Source of the DNA: Acetobacteraceae bacterium
GTDB taxonomy: Bacteria > Pseudomonadota > Alphaproteobacteria > Acetobacterales > Acetobacteraceae
Length of the DNA: 27,373 nt
Direction: 5' to 3'
NCBI GenBank assembly: GCA_030039695.1
Contig: JASHVB010000354.1
Coordinates: 1-27,373, forward strand
A program made the position numbers and the translations under genes. The notes beneath the pieces are model-generated. The model had not been told where the DNA came from, ran no database searches, and was given only the letters and a program-made list of their open reading frames with translations. Positions 1-7,956 of the stretch are shown one piece after another. Position 1 is the first letter of the stretch, and every line of letters begins with the position of its first letter.

Positions 1-558
1 GTTGGTGACCAGATGGCGCATTACAACGTCAACGCCGGCGTGCCGAAGACGCTGATTCAGCACCTGATCCGCTGGGTGATCGGCTCGCATCAGTTTGAGC
101 CGGAGGTGCTGGAGACGCTGGACGCGATCCTGGCGACAGAGATTTCCCCGGAACTGATCCCTGCCGAGGCTGGCGATGCGCCACAGAGCACAGAAGCCTC
201 GATCGGACCGTACGCACTGCAGGACTTCACGCTTTACTACACGCTGCGCCACGGCTACGCGCCTTCGAAAATCGCATTCCTCGCATTGCAGGCTTGGGAA
301 GACACGGATCGCGGCGACTGGCCACCGCATTTCCCGCCGGAACGGCGCGGGGCTTACGATCTGCCAGCGATACGCAAGTGGCTGGAGGTGTTCCTGCGGC
401 GGTTCTTCGCGTTCAGCCAGTTCAAGCGGAGCGCGATGCCCAACGGGCCTAAGGTCAGTGCGGGCGGTTCGTTGTCGCCGCGCGGCGACTGGCGCGCGCC
501 GTCTGACGGCAACGCCGATACGTGGTTGGAGGAGCTGAACAAGAATGTGCCGAATTAG
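1..558 (+). CDS. nadE: Glutamine-dependent NAD+ synthase, C-terminal part (5' truncated by window edge)
   Basis: This is the last 185 residues of an NAD+ synthase, which amidates nicotinic acid adenine dinucleotide to NAD+ with ATP in the cytoplasm. The frame is open from base 1, so the start lies outside the window. The block [20 protein letters not shown], beginning about base 19, is characteristic of the synthetase domain of the long bacterial enzyme that carries an N-terminal glutaminase (about 680 residues); the glutaminase part is not in view. The later segment [20 protein letters not shown] and the basic end with [12 protein letters not shown] also fit this family. The stop is TAG at 556-558. 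A short stem-loop (563-567 with 573-577) follows without a T-run, so it is at best a weak terminator. About 150 bases without a clear gene separate it from the next CDS. Confidence 0.9.
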   Translation, partial: VGDQMAHYNVNAGVPKTLIQHLIRWVIGSHQFEPEVLETLDAILATEISPELIPAEAGDAPQSTEASIGPYALQDFTLYYTLRHGYAPSKIAFLALQAWEDTDRGDWPPHFPPERRGAYDLPAIRKWLEVFLRRFFAFSQFKRSAMPNGPKVSAGGSLSPRGDWRAPSDGNADTWLEELNKNVPN

Positions 559-706
559 TGAAAAGCCTCTTCGGCTTGCGGCCGGGAAGGTCTGCCTGCT
601 CGGCGGCGAAGCTGAGGGTGCCGCGACAGAGACCGTGCTGAATGCGGCGCTTGCAGCTGCGTCGCTTCGCTCGGCGACCTCTCCCGCCTCGGGCGCGAGA
701 CGTTAA

Positions 707-2113
707 ATGACGCCGCTCTCCGCCCTTCGTGCCATCGTCGGTGACCGTGGCATCCTGACTGACCCGTCCGACACCGCGATATACTCTCAGGACTGGCGTC
801 GCCTCTACCAGGGCCGCACGCCAGCCGTCATTCGCCCTGCCACCACGCAGGAACTCGCCGACGTCGTCCGCCTCTGTGCCGAAACGCGCACGCCTATTGT
901 CCCGCAGGGCGGCAATACCTCCATGGTAGGCGGCGCCGTGCCGGCGGAGGACGGATCGCAGCTCGTCCTCAGCACGTCCCGCCTCAACCGCGTCCGCGCC
1001 ATTGATCCGATCGACATGACGATGACCCTCGAGGCCGGCGTCACCCTAAAAGCGGCCCAGGACACCGCAATTGGCGCGAACTGCATGCTGCCGCTGTCCA
1101 TCTCTTCGGAAGGCAGCGCGCAGATCGGCGGCGTGCTGGCGGTGAACGCGGGCGGCAACAACACGGTGCGCTACGGCAACGCGCGCGATCTGGTGCTCGG
1201 GGTGGAAGTCGTGTTGCCGGACGGCACGATCTGGAACGGCCTGCGCCGGCTGCGCAAGGACAACACCGGCTATTGCCTACGCCAGTTGTTCGTCGGATCG
1301 GAAGGCACACTCGGCATCATCACCGCCGCGGTGCTGAAACTGGTGCCGCGGCCGCGTGAAATTGCTGTCGCCTTCTGTGCTGTGGCCTCACCGGAGGACG
1401 CCCTGGAATTGTTTACGCGCTACCAGGCGCACGACGCTGCGGCGATCAGCGCGTTCGAGTTGATGTCAGGTCTCGGCACCGAATTCGTGCTGAAGCACAT
1501 CGAGGGCGCGGTTTTGCCGCTTGCTTCGCCCGCGCCGTTTTACGTCCTGGTGGAGCTCGCGACGCCGCGGCCGGACGGCGGCATTCGTTCCGAACTCGAA
1601 TCCGTACTGGAAAACGCACTGTATGCTGGGGTTGTGCAGGACGCCGTCATCGCCGAGTCGGAAGCACAGCGGGCGGCGATTTGGAGACTGCGCGAGGAAC
1701 ATTCCGAGGCGCAGAAGCGCGAAGGGGCCAGCGTGAAAAACGACGTGTCGGTGCCGGTGTCGAAGGTGCCGGCATTCATCCGCGACGCGACCGAAGCCTG
1801 CACGAGACTCATGCCCGGCATCCGCATCGTGCCGTTCGGCCACATAGGCGACGGAAATATCCACTTCAATCTCGAGCAACCCGTGAGCAGCGATCCGGCG
1901 TGGTTCCTGGCGCAGGACCATGTGCTGATGGATGCGGTAAACAACGTGGTACGTGTCCACGACGGTAGTTTTTCGGCGGAGCATGGGATCGGCAGGCTGA
2001 AGCCGTACATGATGCCTGACTGGCGCGGCGGGGCCGAACTCGCACTGATGCAGCGGATCAAGGCCGCACTGGATCCACTGGGGATCATGAATCCTGGGAA
2101 GGTACTGCCCTAA
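707..2113 (+). CDS. FAD-linked oxidoreductase, D-2-hydroxyglutarate/D-lactate dehydrogenase type
   Basis: A 468-residue flavoprotein of the GlcD/D-2-hydroxyglutarate dehydrogenase family, which oxidises D-2-hydroxyacids and passes electrons to a carrier or the respiratory chain. The N-terminal half is a PCMH-type FAD domain: PQGGNTSMVGG (residues 66-76), the glycine-rich GGVLAVNAGG (141-150) and GSEGTLGII (198-205). The C-terminal half is the FAD-oxidase C domain with GHIGDGNIH (378-386) and EHGIG (425-429), whose histidines and acids form the metal/substrate site in relatives, and it ends in the usual PLGIMNPGKVLP. Length and motif order are complete. The segment REEHSEAQKREGAS (329-342) favours the 2-hydroxyglutarate/lactate branch over glycolate oxidase GlcD, and no glcE or glcF lies nearby. 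The exact substrate cannot be read from sequence. The ATG at 707 has only a weak ribosome site. Confidence 0.9.
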   Translation: MTPLSALRAIVGDRGILTDPSDTAIYSQDWRRLYQGRTPAVIRPATTQELADVVRLCAETRTPIVPQGGNTSMVGGAVPAEDGSQLVLSTSRLNRVRAIDPIDMTMTLEAGVTLKAAQDTAIGANCMLPLSISSEGSAQIGGVLAVNAGGNNTVRYGNARDLVLGVEVVLPDGTIWNGLRRLRKDNTGYCLRQLFVGSEGTLGIITAAVLKLVPRPREIAVAFCAVASPEDALELFTRYQAHDAAAISAFELMSGLGTEFVLKHIEGAVLPLASPAPFYVLVELATPRPDGGIRSELESVLENALYAGVVQDAVIAESEAQRAAIWRLREEHSEAQKREGASVKNDVSVPVSKVPAFIRDATEACTRLMPGIRIVPFGHIGDGNIHFNLEQPVSSDPAWFLAQDHVLMDAVNNVVRVHDGSFSAEHGIGRLKPYMMPDWRGGAELALMQRIKAALDPLGIMNPGKVLP

Positions 2114-2138
2114 CTTCTACTGTCACGGCCGACTTCGT

Positions 2139-2206
2139 GCTGGCCAGCCGCGCCCCGGTTCCGCGCGTATACCGCAAAGGCGTGCGCGGCCAGCATACGG
2201 CTGGCC
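2139..2206. promoter_or_regulatory. Overlapping inverted repeats in the intergenic leader of the CoA-ester lyase gene
   Basis: The 172-base gap between the FAD dehydrogenase and the lyase holds mutually exclusive pairings. GGCCAGC (2188-2194) and GCTGGCC (2200-2206) form a perfect 7-bp hairpin with a 5-base loop. The same downstream arm, as CGGCTGGCCA (2198-2207), is also a perfect 10-bp complement of TGGCCAGCCG (2141-2150), 47 bases upstream. The upstream copy contains the self-complementary GCTGGCCAGC (2139-2148). There is no T-run after either hairpin. It could be a rho-type 3' end of the upstream gene, an attenuator-like leader, or a dispersed repeat; no function is shown. Confidence 0.4.
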
Positions 2207-2285
2207 ACGACGAAAGTGCGGCTGCGGCTTGCCACGGTCGCTTCCGCGCGACATAGCAGACCCACCGCCGCGCAGGAGACTTCCC

Positions 2286-3176
2286 ATGTGGCCCATCCGT
2301 TCCGCTCTATTCGTGCCCGCCCATCGCCGCGACTGGGTCGGCAAGGCGATCCGCGTCTGCCCCGGTGCCGCGGTACTGGACATCGAGGACTCCGTCCCGC
2401 CGGAATTCAAATCCCAGGCGATGGCGCTTCTCCGCGAGGAGATCACGGAGCTGCGCGCAGCCCATGTCGGTGCGATCGTGCGCGTCAATCCGCTGTCCGA
2501 CCGCACGCCGAGCGAAATCGCCGCCGCGACGACCGAAGGCCTCACTGCCATCGTGCTGCCAAAGGCCGCACATGCCGACGAAATCCGCCGGCTGCACGAT
2601 ATCCTGTCGTATTGCGAAGGCCGCGCTGGTCTGGAGCATGGCAGTGTCGCCATTCTGCCGCTGCCAGAGACACCCGAAGGCATGTACGACGCCTGTGCTT
2701 TGGCAAAGGCGAGCCCGCGCGTGAAGGGCATCCACGGCGCGATCAGCGGCCCGGTATCCGGCGACTTTGCCCGCGCCTTCGGCTTCCGCGCAACACTCGA
2801 GGGCACGGAGCAACTCTATCTCGCGTCAAAGCTTGTGCTGGATAGCCGCGCCGGCGGCGCACCGTATCCGATCGCCGGCATTTTCGGCACGCCAATGAAC
2901 GACCTCGCGGCGGTGGAAAAGCTGATCCGCCGCGCGCGCGATGTCGGTTATTCCGGCGTGGCAGTGATGCACCCCTCACACGTTGCGCTCGCCAACGCGA
3001 TGTACCGACCGACACCGGACGAGGTTACCTACTTCAAGGGGTTGCTCCAAGCGTTCGAAGCGGCAGAGAAAGCAGGGCTTGGCGCGGTCAGCTACCAGGG
3101 TGCGATGGTCGATTACGCGATGTTGCCTCTGGCGCAGGAAATGATGGCCGAGGCGAAGCGGCATGGGCTCGCGTAA
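2286..3176 (+). CDS. HpcH/HpaI-family CoA-ester lyase (CitE-like)
   Basis: A 296-residue member of the citrate lyase beta/malyl-CoA lyase family; such enzymes cleave or form 3-hydroxyacyl-CoA esters (for example malyl- or citramalyl-CoA) with a divalent metal in a TIM barrel. The opening RSALFVPAHRRDWVGKA, LDIEDSVPP (31-39), VRVNP (65-69), LPLPETPEGMYDA with the presumed metal ligand Glu128, and GYSGVAVMHPSHV (221-233) follow the family order. In the second metal motif the acid is Asp160 in SGDFARAFG, where many relatives have Glu-Asp; here the preceding residue is Gly. The start at 2286 is chosen because GGAG lies 7-10 bases upstream and the protein then begins as family members do; an upstream in-frame start at 2229 would add 19 unconserved residues. 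Free-standing CitE-like proteins are common outside citrate lyase operons, and no citC, citD or citF is present. Exact substrate unknown. Confidence 0.88.
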   Translation: MWPIRSALFVPAHRRDWVGKAIRVCPGAAVLDIEDSVPPEFKSQAMALLREEITELRAAHVGAIVRVNPLSDRTPSEIAAATTEGLTAIVLPKAAHADEIRRLHDILSYCEGRAGLEHGSVAILPLPETPEGMYDACALAKASPRVKGIHGAISGPVSGDFARAFGFRATLEGTEQLYLASKLVLDSRAGGAPYPIAGIFGTPMNDLAAVEKLIRRARDVGYSGVAVMHPSHVALANAMYRPTPDEVTYFKGLLQAFEAAEKAGLGAVSYQGAMVDYAMLPLAQEMMAEAKRHGLA

Positions 3177-3347
3177 CTCCGACGCCATGGCCAACCGCTC
3201 GGTGCGCTGCCTGCTCCGCGGGTTGGGCCAATGCTCCGCCGCAGGAGAGCGGCCGGCCCAGCACTCACGTCTCCCGGTCGTGCACCGCGGCAAAGCCGTG
3301 GGGGGCATGGCCAAGCCTGGCTATGGCAAACGCTGGGCAATGTCCCG

Positions 3348-4064
3348 ATGACAAGGCGTCCCATCATCGGCCTGACGCTCGATGCAGAGCAGCCGGGCGG
3401 ATATTCGAAATATCGTTGGTACGCGATCCGGCAGAATTATGCCGAAGCGATCTCCGCGGCCGGTGGCTTGGCGTTCGGGGTGCCACACGATGCGTCGCTC
3501 GCCGACGACTACGTCGACCGCATTGACGCGCTGGTGGTGACTGGCGGTGCGTTCGACGTTGACCCGGCGCTCTATGGCGCCGGCGACCGGCATACCACCG
3601 TGACGCTGAAACAAGCACGCACCGCGGCCGAGCTTGCGCTTACGCTCAGCGCACTGCAACGCAACAGGCCGGTGCTGGGCATCTGTGGCGGACAGCAGCT
3701 CCTGGCCGTGGCGCTAGGCGGCACGCTGATCCAGCACATACCCGACGGCGTTGCCAATGCGCTGGAGCATGAGCAGCCGAACCCGCGGCACGAACCCGGC
3801 CACACGGTTACCATCAAGCGAGGCACCCTACTGCACCGCATTGTTGGCGCAGCTGACATGCGCGTGAACTCCTCACATCACCAGGCGGTGCGCGAACCCG
3901 GCCCACACGCCGTGGTCAACGCAACGGCACCTGACGACGTCATCGAGGGAATAGAGGATGGCCGTTACCGTTTCTGCCTCGGCGTGCAGTGGCACCCCGA
4001 GTTCCACATCGATCCCGGCGACCACCGCATCTTCGAGGCGCTGATCGCCGCTGCGCGGCAATGA
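3348..4064 (+). CDS. Class I glutamine amidotransferase-like peptidase C26 (PuuD-like gamma-glutamyl hydrolase)
   Basis: A 238-residue enzyme of the gamma-glutamyl-gamma-aminobutyrate hydrolase family (peptidase C26), which in the putrescine pathway cleaves the gamma-glutamyl-GABA bond. The catalytic triad is visible: Cys113 in the elbow GICGGQQ (111-117), and His216 and Glu218 in GVQWHPEFH (212-220). The oxyanion segment VVTGGAFDVDP (63-73) is also typical. The ATG at 3348 begins MTRRPIIGLT, the usual N-terminus; the open frame extends further upstream but that part is unlike the family, and no good Shine-Dalgarno box is seen. The stop overlaps the next start as ATGA (4061-4064), implying translational coupling to the pseudouridine synthase. 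No other putrescine-pathway gene (puuA, puuB, puuC) is in the window, so the substrate may differ. Confidence 0.88.
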   Translation: MTRRPIIGLTLDAEQPGGYSKYRWYAIRQNYAEAISAAGGLAFGVPHDASLADDYVDRIDALVVTGGAFDVDPALYGAGDRHTTVTLKQARTAAELALTLSALQRNRPVLGICGGQQLLAVALGGTLIQHIPDGVANALEHEQPNPRHEPGHTVTIKRGTLLHRIVGAADMRVNSSHHQAVREPGPHAVVNATAPDDVIEGIEDGRYRFCLGVQWHPEFHIDPGDHRIFEALIAAARQ

Positions 4065-4798
4065 CCGACGACACCGGCGAGCGCGGCGAGCGCATCGCCA
4101 AGTGGCTCGCACGCGCCGGCGTTGCCAGCCGGCGCGACGCCGAGCGGATGCTGGCGGAAGGACGCGTGCAGCTGAACGACGCCACTGTGACGCATCCGGC
4201 CTCCTTCGTGGGGCCCGGCGACATAGTGCGGGTGAACGGCGCGGTGGTGGACGCACCGGACCGCACACGACTCTGGCGCTATCACAAGCCCGCAGGTTTG
4301 GTGACAACGCACCGTGATCCGCAAGGCCGCCCGACCGTCTTCCACAAGCTGCCGCCAGCCATGCCCCGCGTGGTCAGCGTCGGCCGGCTTGACCTGACCA
4401 GCGAGGGCCTGCTGCTGCTGACCAACGACGGCGCACTCGCGCGCCGGCTGGAGCTCCCGGCAACCGGCTGGATCCGCCGCTATCGCGTGCGCGTGCACGG
4501 CCGCCCCGAGCGGCCCCTGCTCGCATCGCTGTCCCGAGGCGTGACCGTCGAGGGCGTTCGCTACGGCCCGATCGAGGCCGACCTCGACGCGGTCAAAGGC
4601 GACAACGCCTGGCTGACTGTCGCGCTACGCGAGGGGCGCAACCGCGAGGTGCGCCGTGTCATGGCGCATCTCGGCCTGGCAGTGACACGGCTAATCCGAG
4701 TCGCCTACGGACCATTCCAGCTTGGCACGTTGCCGCGCGGGGCGGTCGAAGAAGTGCCGGCGCGCGTGCTGCGCGACCAGATGCCGCGCGACGTCTGA
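4061..4798 (+). CDS. rluB: RluB-type 23S rRNA pseudouridine synthase
   Basis: A 245-residue pseudouridine synthase of the RsuA/RluB/RluE/RluF branch, which isomerises a uridine in large-subunit rRNA (U2605 for E. coli RluB). An N-terminal S4 RNA-binding domain (about residues 9-65, ERIAKWLARAGVASRRDAER) is followed by the catalytic domain. The signature VGRLDLTSEGLLLLTNDG (107-124) carries the catalytic aspartate Asp111. The region GRNREVRRV near the C-terminus is the usual closing RNA-contact motif. The start at 4061 overlaps the upstream stop as ATGA, and the stop TGA overlaps the RsmD start (4796-4800, TGATG). RluB versus RluE/RluF is assigned from the S4 domain and overall layout; the exact target uridine is inference. 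Being followed by rsmD makes a small ribosome-modification unit. Confidence 0.88.
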   Translation: MTDDTGERGERIAKWLARAGVASRRDAERMLAEGRVQLNDATVTHPASFVGPGDIVRVNGAVVDAPDRTRLWRYHKPAGLVTTHRDPQGRPTVFHKLPPAMPRVVSVGRLDLTSEGLLLLTNDGALARRLELPATGWIRRYRVRVHGRPERPLLASLSRGVTVEGVRYGPIEADLDAVKGDNAWLTVALREGRNREVRRVMAHLGLAVTRLIRVAYGPFQLGTLPRGAVEEVPARVLRDQMPRDV

Positions 4799-5349
4799 TG
4801 CGCATCGTCGGCGGTGGCTGGCGCGGTCGCGCGCTCAAGGCTCCGTCCGGGATTGGCACCCGCCCGACCGCGGATCGTGTCCGGCAGGCCCTCTTCGACA
4901 TGCTGATCCACGCGCGGTGGGCCGGGGCGGACGTGGTGGAAGACGCAATCGTGCTCGACGCCTTCGCCGGCTCGGGCGCACTCGGACTGGAGGCACTGTC
5001 GCGCGGCGCAGCGCAGGCGACGTTCATGGAGAACGATCAAGCGTCGCTGGCGGCGCTGCGAGCCAACATTGCCGCGTGCGGTGCCCAGGATCGCTGCAGG
5101 GTCCTGGCGGCTGACGTCCTGACGGCGCCGCTGGGTTCGCCGTGCGGGTTGGTGTTCCTAGACCCGCCTTATGGCGCCGCGCTGGTACCGCAGGCCATGG
5201 CGCGGCTGCGCGCGTCAGGCTGGATCGCGCCCCGCACGCTGGTGGTGGCGGAGACCGGACGCCGGGACCCGCCGCCGGCTCTGGGTGAGTTGCTGGCCGA
5301 GCGGGTTCACGGCGCGGCTCGGGTTTCGATATGGCGACAAACTGAGTGA
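4798..5349 (+). CDS. rsmD: 16S rRNA (guanine(966)-N(2))-methyltransferase
   Basis: A 183-residue S-adenosylmethionine-dependent methyltransferase that methylates G966 of 16S rRNA in the assembling 30S subunit. The N-terminus MRIVGGGWRGRAL and TRPTADRVRQALFDML (21-36) are RsmD hallmarks. Motif I for AdoMet is DAFAGSGALGLEALSRGA (54-71) and the catalytic amino-methyltransferase motif is DPPYG (122-126). Length matches the family. It starts within the stop of the pseudouridine synthase (TGATG), so it is almost certainly co-translated with it. The gene ends 38 bases before the MarR-GNAT gene, and that gap contains the palindrome at 5369-5386. Confidence 0.93.
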   Translation: MRIVGGGWRGRALKAPSGIGTRPTADRVRQALFDMLIHARWAGADVVEDAIVLDAFAGSGALGLEALSRGAAQATFMENDQASLAALRANIAACGAQDRCRVLAADVLTAPLGSPCGLVFLDPPYGAALVPQAMARLRASGWIAPRTLVVAETGRRDPPPALGELLAERVHGAARVSIWRQTE

Positions 5350-5368
5350 GCTTGCGCGCCGAGCCGAT

Positions 5369-5386
5369 GTCTGACTAAGGTCAGAC
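5369..5386. promoter_or_regulatory. Perfect 7-4-7 palindrome abutting the MarR-GNAT start, probable operator
   Basis: GTCTGAC (5369-5375), spacer TAAG (5376-5379) and GTCAGAC (5380-5386) form a perfect inverted repeat of 18 bases ending one base before the ATG at 5388. This is the size and symmetry expected of a site for a winged-helix dimer such as a MarR protein. It occupies the place where a Shine-Dalgarno box should be, and no such box is visible. TAAGGT (5376-5381) could serve as a -10 element for a leaderless message. Autoregulation is inference. Confidence 0.55.
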
Positions 5387-5387
5387 A

Positions 5388-6275
5388 ATGGAATCGTCGC
5401 AGATCGAGCACGTCCGTCGGTTCAACCGCATCGTCACCCAGCGCGCCGGCGCGCTGGACGACAGCTACCTGCGCCGCGGACGTCCGTTAGGCGAGGCGCG
5501 CGTGCTTTACGAGACCGGTCCGCAGGGTGCGGACATACGAACGTTGCGCAAGCGGCTCGGCCTTGACTCGGGCTACCTCAGTCGTCTGCTGCGATCACTG
5601 GAAATGCAGGGCCTGATTGCCGTGCACAAGCAGGCCGACGACGCGCGAGCGCGGCGCGTCCATCTAACAGCAAAAGGACGCCGGGAATTCGCGGCCTACG
5701 ACAGCCTGTCCGACCGGCTCGCCCAATCCATGCTCGCGCCGCTCAGCCTGGCGCAGCGCGAACGGCTGGTCGCCGCGATGGGCGAGGTCGTGCGCCTGAT
5801 CCGTGTCGCCGCGCTTGACGTGCGCGTAGAGCACCCCGCCAGCGACGACGCACGTTGGTGCCTTGGGCAATATTTCCGTGAAATTGCCGAGCGATTTGAG
5901 TGCGGTTTCGATCCCGACCTGGGTGGCGTGGCGGACGACGCGGAGATGCAGCCACCGACGGGCTTCTTCGTCGTGGCGTGGCTGGACGGCGAACCGGTCG
6001 GATGCGGCGGGATGAAGCGCGTCGATGCAACGACAGGTGAGATCAAGCGCGTCTGGACGGCGCGGTCCGCACGCAGCCAGGGTGTTGCTCGGCGGATCAT
6101 GCAAACTCTGGAGGCGCTGGCGCAAGCCTCCGGCGTGACGACAGTCCGGCTTGACACCAACAAGTCACTGACCGAGGCGCAGGCCATGTACCGCCAGTCA
6201 GGATACACGGAGATCGCACGCTATAACGACAACCCCTACGCACATCATTGGTTCGAAAAGAAACTGCCGGCTTGA
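5388..6275 (+). CDS. MarR-family regulator fused to a GNAT N-acetyltransferase
   Basis: A 295-residue two-domain protein. Residues 1-145 are a MarR-type winged helix: the recognition region is TLRKRLGLDSGYLSRLLRSL (52-71), followed by the wing with DDARARRVHLTAKG (84-97). Residues about 150-292 are a GNAT acetyltransferase: the acetyl-CoA motif is around RSQGVARRIMQTLEALA (229-245), preceded by the strand EIKRVWTA, and motif B is MYRQSGYTEI (267-276). Such MarR-GNAT fusions occur in many bacteria, but their acceptor is usually unknown; a metabolite-sensing or metabolite-acetylating regulator is a reasonable guess. It follows rsmD by 38 bases with its own palindrome (5369-5386), so it is probably transcribed separately and self-regulated. 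The next gene is an MHS symporter, a possible regulatory target. Confidence 0.88.
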   Translation: MESSQIEHVRRFNRIVTQRAGALDDSYLRRGRPLGEARVLYETGPQGADIRTLRKRLGLDSGYLSRLLRSLEMQGLIAVHKQADDARARRVHLTAKGRREFAAYDSLSDRLAQSMLAPLSLAQRERLVAAMGEVVRLIRVAALDVRVEHPASDDARWCLGQYFREIAERFECGFDPDLGGVADDAEMQPPTGFFVVAWLDGEPVGCGGMKRVDATTGEIKRVWTARSARSQGVARRIMQTLEALAQASGVTTVRLDTNKSLTEAQAMYRQSGYTEIARYNDNPYAHHWFEKKLPA

Positions 6276-6300
6276 CACGTTTGTCGCGCCCGTCACCATT
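6272..6300 (+). promoter_or_regulatory. Candidate promoter for the MHS symporter gene
   Basis: A consensus -35 box TTGACA (6272-6277) overlaps the stop codon of the MarR-GNAT gene. Seventeen bases later is ACCATT (6295-6300), a poor -10 match (2 of 6). It lies 66 bases before the symporter ATG. The -35 is good and the -10 weak, so this is tentative. Confidence 0.25.
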
Positions 6301-6366
6301 CCGGCAGCAGATTTTTCAGACACTGCGCCGATTCCCACAGCTTCGGCGACCATGGGAGAATGAGCC

Positions 6367-7653
6367 ATGAGTGCGACGCAGTCGGCCGCGCGACAAACGG
6401 TGCCGGCACGGCATGAGACCCGCAAGGCGGTGTTCGCCGCGACCATCGGCAACGTTCTGGAGTGGTACGACTTTGGCGTCTACGTGTTCTTTGCCGCGAC
6501 GATCGGCCACGCCTTCTTCCCAGGCGCCAATCACACCACCTCACTACTTGCATCCTTTGGCGTGTTCGGTGTCGGCTTTCTCATGCGGCCGCTGGGCGGC
6601 ATCATCATCGGCCGTTTCGGCGACACGCACGGACGCAAGGCAGCGCTAACATTAACCATCATGACCATGGCGTTGGGCACGGTCATGGTCGGCGTCCTGC
6701 CTGGTTACGCCAGTATCGGCATGGCGGCACCGACGCTGCTGGTGGTCGCGCGGCTGATACAGGGATTCTCCGCGGGTGGCGAATGGGGCGGCTCGACGGC
6801 GTTCATGGCCGAGTGGGCGCCCCACGGTCACCGCGGCTGGTACGCGAGCTTCCAGCAGGCCTCCATCGCGATGAGCCTGGTGCTGGGTTCGGCAACGGGG
6901 GCGGTGTTGTCGTCGATCCTCAGCCCGGCCGATCTGGCGTCCTGGGGGTGGCGGATTCCGTTCCTCTTTGGAATCGTTCTCGCGCTGATCGGCAGCTATC
7001 TGCGGCGCAACGTGGACGAGACGCCGGCCTATCGCGCGGCGACAGAGCGTCCCGAGAACGCGAGAGAACACAACTTCTGGCCGGCGCTGCGCGCGTTCGG
7101 CTTCACCATCCACTGGACCGTCGCGTTTTACATCCTGTTGTCCTACATGCCGACTTTCACCAGCCAGCACGCGGGAATTTCACAGGCGCAGGCGCTGTGG
7201 GCGAACATGATCTGCGTGCTGGTGCTGATGGTGTTGATCCCGGTGTTCGGTGCCTTGTCTGACCGCGTCGGCCGTCGGCCCTTGCTGCTGGTGTCATGCG
7301 CGTTCTTTATCGTTCTCACCCGACCGCTGTTCACGGTGATCCTGGGCCAGCCGGGATTCGCGATGATTGCGCTGATCCAGGCGCTGTTCGGCGCAGCGAT
7401 CGCGCTTTATTCCGGCGCTGGACCGGCGGCAATCGTTGAGATGTTCCCTACATTGGGGCGGTCTTCGTGGATGACACCGGCCTATGCACTGTCGGTGGCG
7501 GTCTTCGGCGGGTTCGCGCCGTTCATTGCCACGTGGCTGATTGCACTGACTGGATCGCCGATGGCACCGGCGTACTACGTGATGGCGGCGTCGGTGGTGA
7601 GCTTCCTGGTGGACTGGCAGATGCCCGAGACGGCGCACGCCGACCTGCGATAG
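6367..7653 (+). CDS. MFS transporter, metabolite:H+ symporter (MHS) subfamily
   Basis: A 428-residue inner-membrane protein of about 12 transmembrane segments, of the MHS family that includes ShiA, KgtP, ProP and citrate carriers, which import organic acids or osmolytes with protons. Family marks are IGNVLEWYDFGVY (27-39) in helix 1, the loop 2-3 motif GRFGDTHGRK (82-91), and GFSAGGEWGG (133-142) in helix 4. The start at 6367 has GGGAG at 6354-6358, 8 bases upstream. The gap from the MarR-GNAT gene is 91 bases with a possible promoter at 6272. The substrate cannot be assigned; an organic acid is the most likely class given the subfamily. Confidence 0.9.
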   Translation: MSATQSAARQTVPARHETRKAVFAATIGNVLEWYDFGVYVFFAATIGHAFFPGANHTTSLLASFGVFGVGFLMRPLGGIIIGRFGDTHGRKAALTLTIMTMALGTVMVGVLPGYASIGMAAPTLLVVARLIQGFSAGGEWGGSTAFMAEWAPHGHRGWYASFQQASIAMSLVLGSATGAVLSSILSPADLASWGWRIPFLFGIVLALIGSYLRRNVDETPAYRAATERPENAREHNFWPALRAFGFTIHWTVAFYILLSYMPTFTSQHAGISQAQALWANMICVLVLMVLIPVFGALSDRVGRRPLLLVSCAFFIVLTRPLFTVILGQPGFAMIALIQALFGAAIALYSGAGPAAIVEMFPTLGRSSWMTPAYALSVAVFGGFAPFIATWLIALTGSPMAPAYYVMAASVVSFLVDWQMPETAHADLR

Positions 7654-7956
7654 CGGCGTACGGATGCAATTGCGAGTTCGACATCGACCGTGGAGCCGAT
7701 CCGCGCAACATGAAACGTGGGACCATCGATATTCCGGCCATCGACCTTCCGCATTTTCAAATCTCTGACCGGGCGCCTCTCCTTGACCCCGCGCCACCCA
7801 TAAGGAGCGGGACACCTCCGCCCTCGCCCACAGCCGTTTCATTCGGGGCGGATGAGCCGATAGACTGTCGGCGAATTCGCAATGACATGTCCGCGCGATT
7901 TACACGCGACGATTGTAGCCCAAACTGGGGCTTGCGCCCGCGCAGGAGTGACGCCG
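7654..7956. other. Intergenic stretch upstream of pdxA, no convincing gene
   Basis: About 300 bases between the symporter and pdxA. Open frames cross it on both strands (for example + from 7711 and - from 7760), but none has a ribosome site or recognisable family motif. The only firm signal is the pdxA ribosome site GCAGGAG at 7942-7948. A promoter for pdxA is expected here but no good -35/-10 pair stands out. Confidence 0.4.

Noticed and set aside
1466..2088. Overlapping minus-strand frames opposite the FAD dehydrogenase
   Set aside because: They lie inside a complete, well-marked flavoprotein gene and carry no motif.
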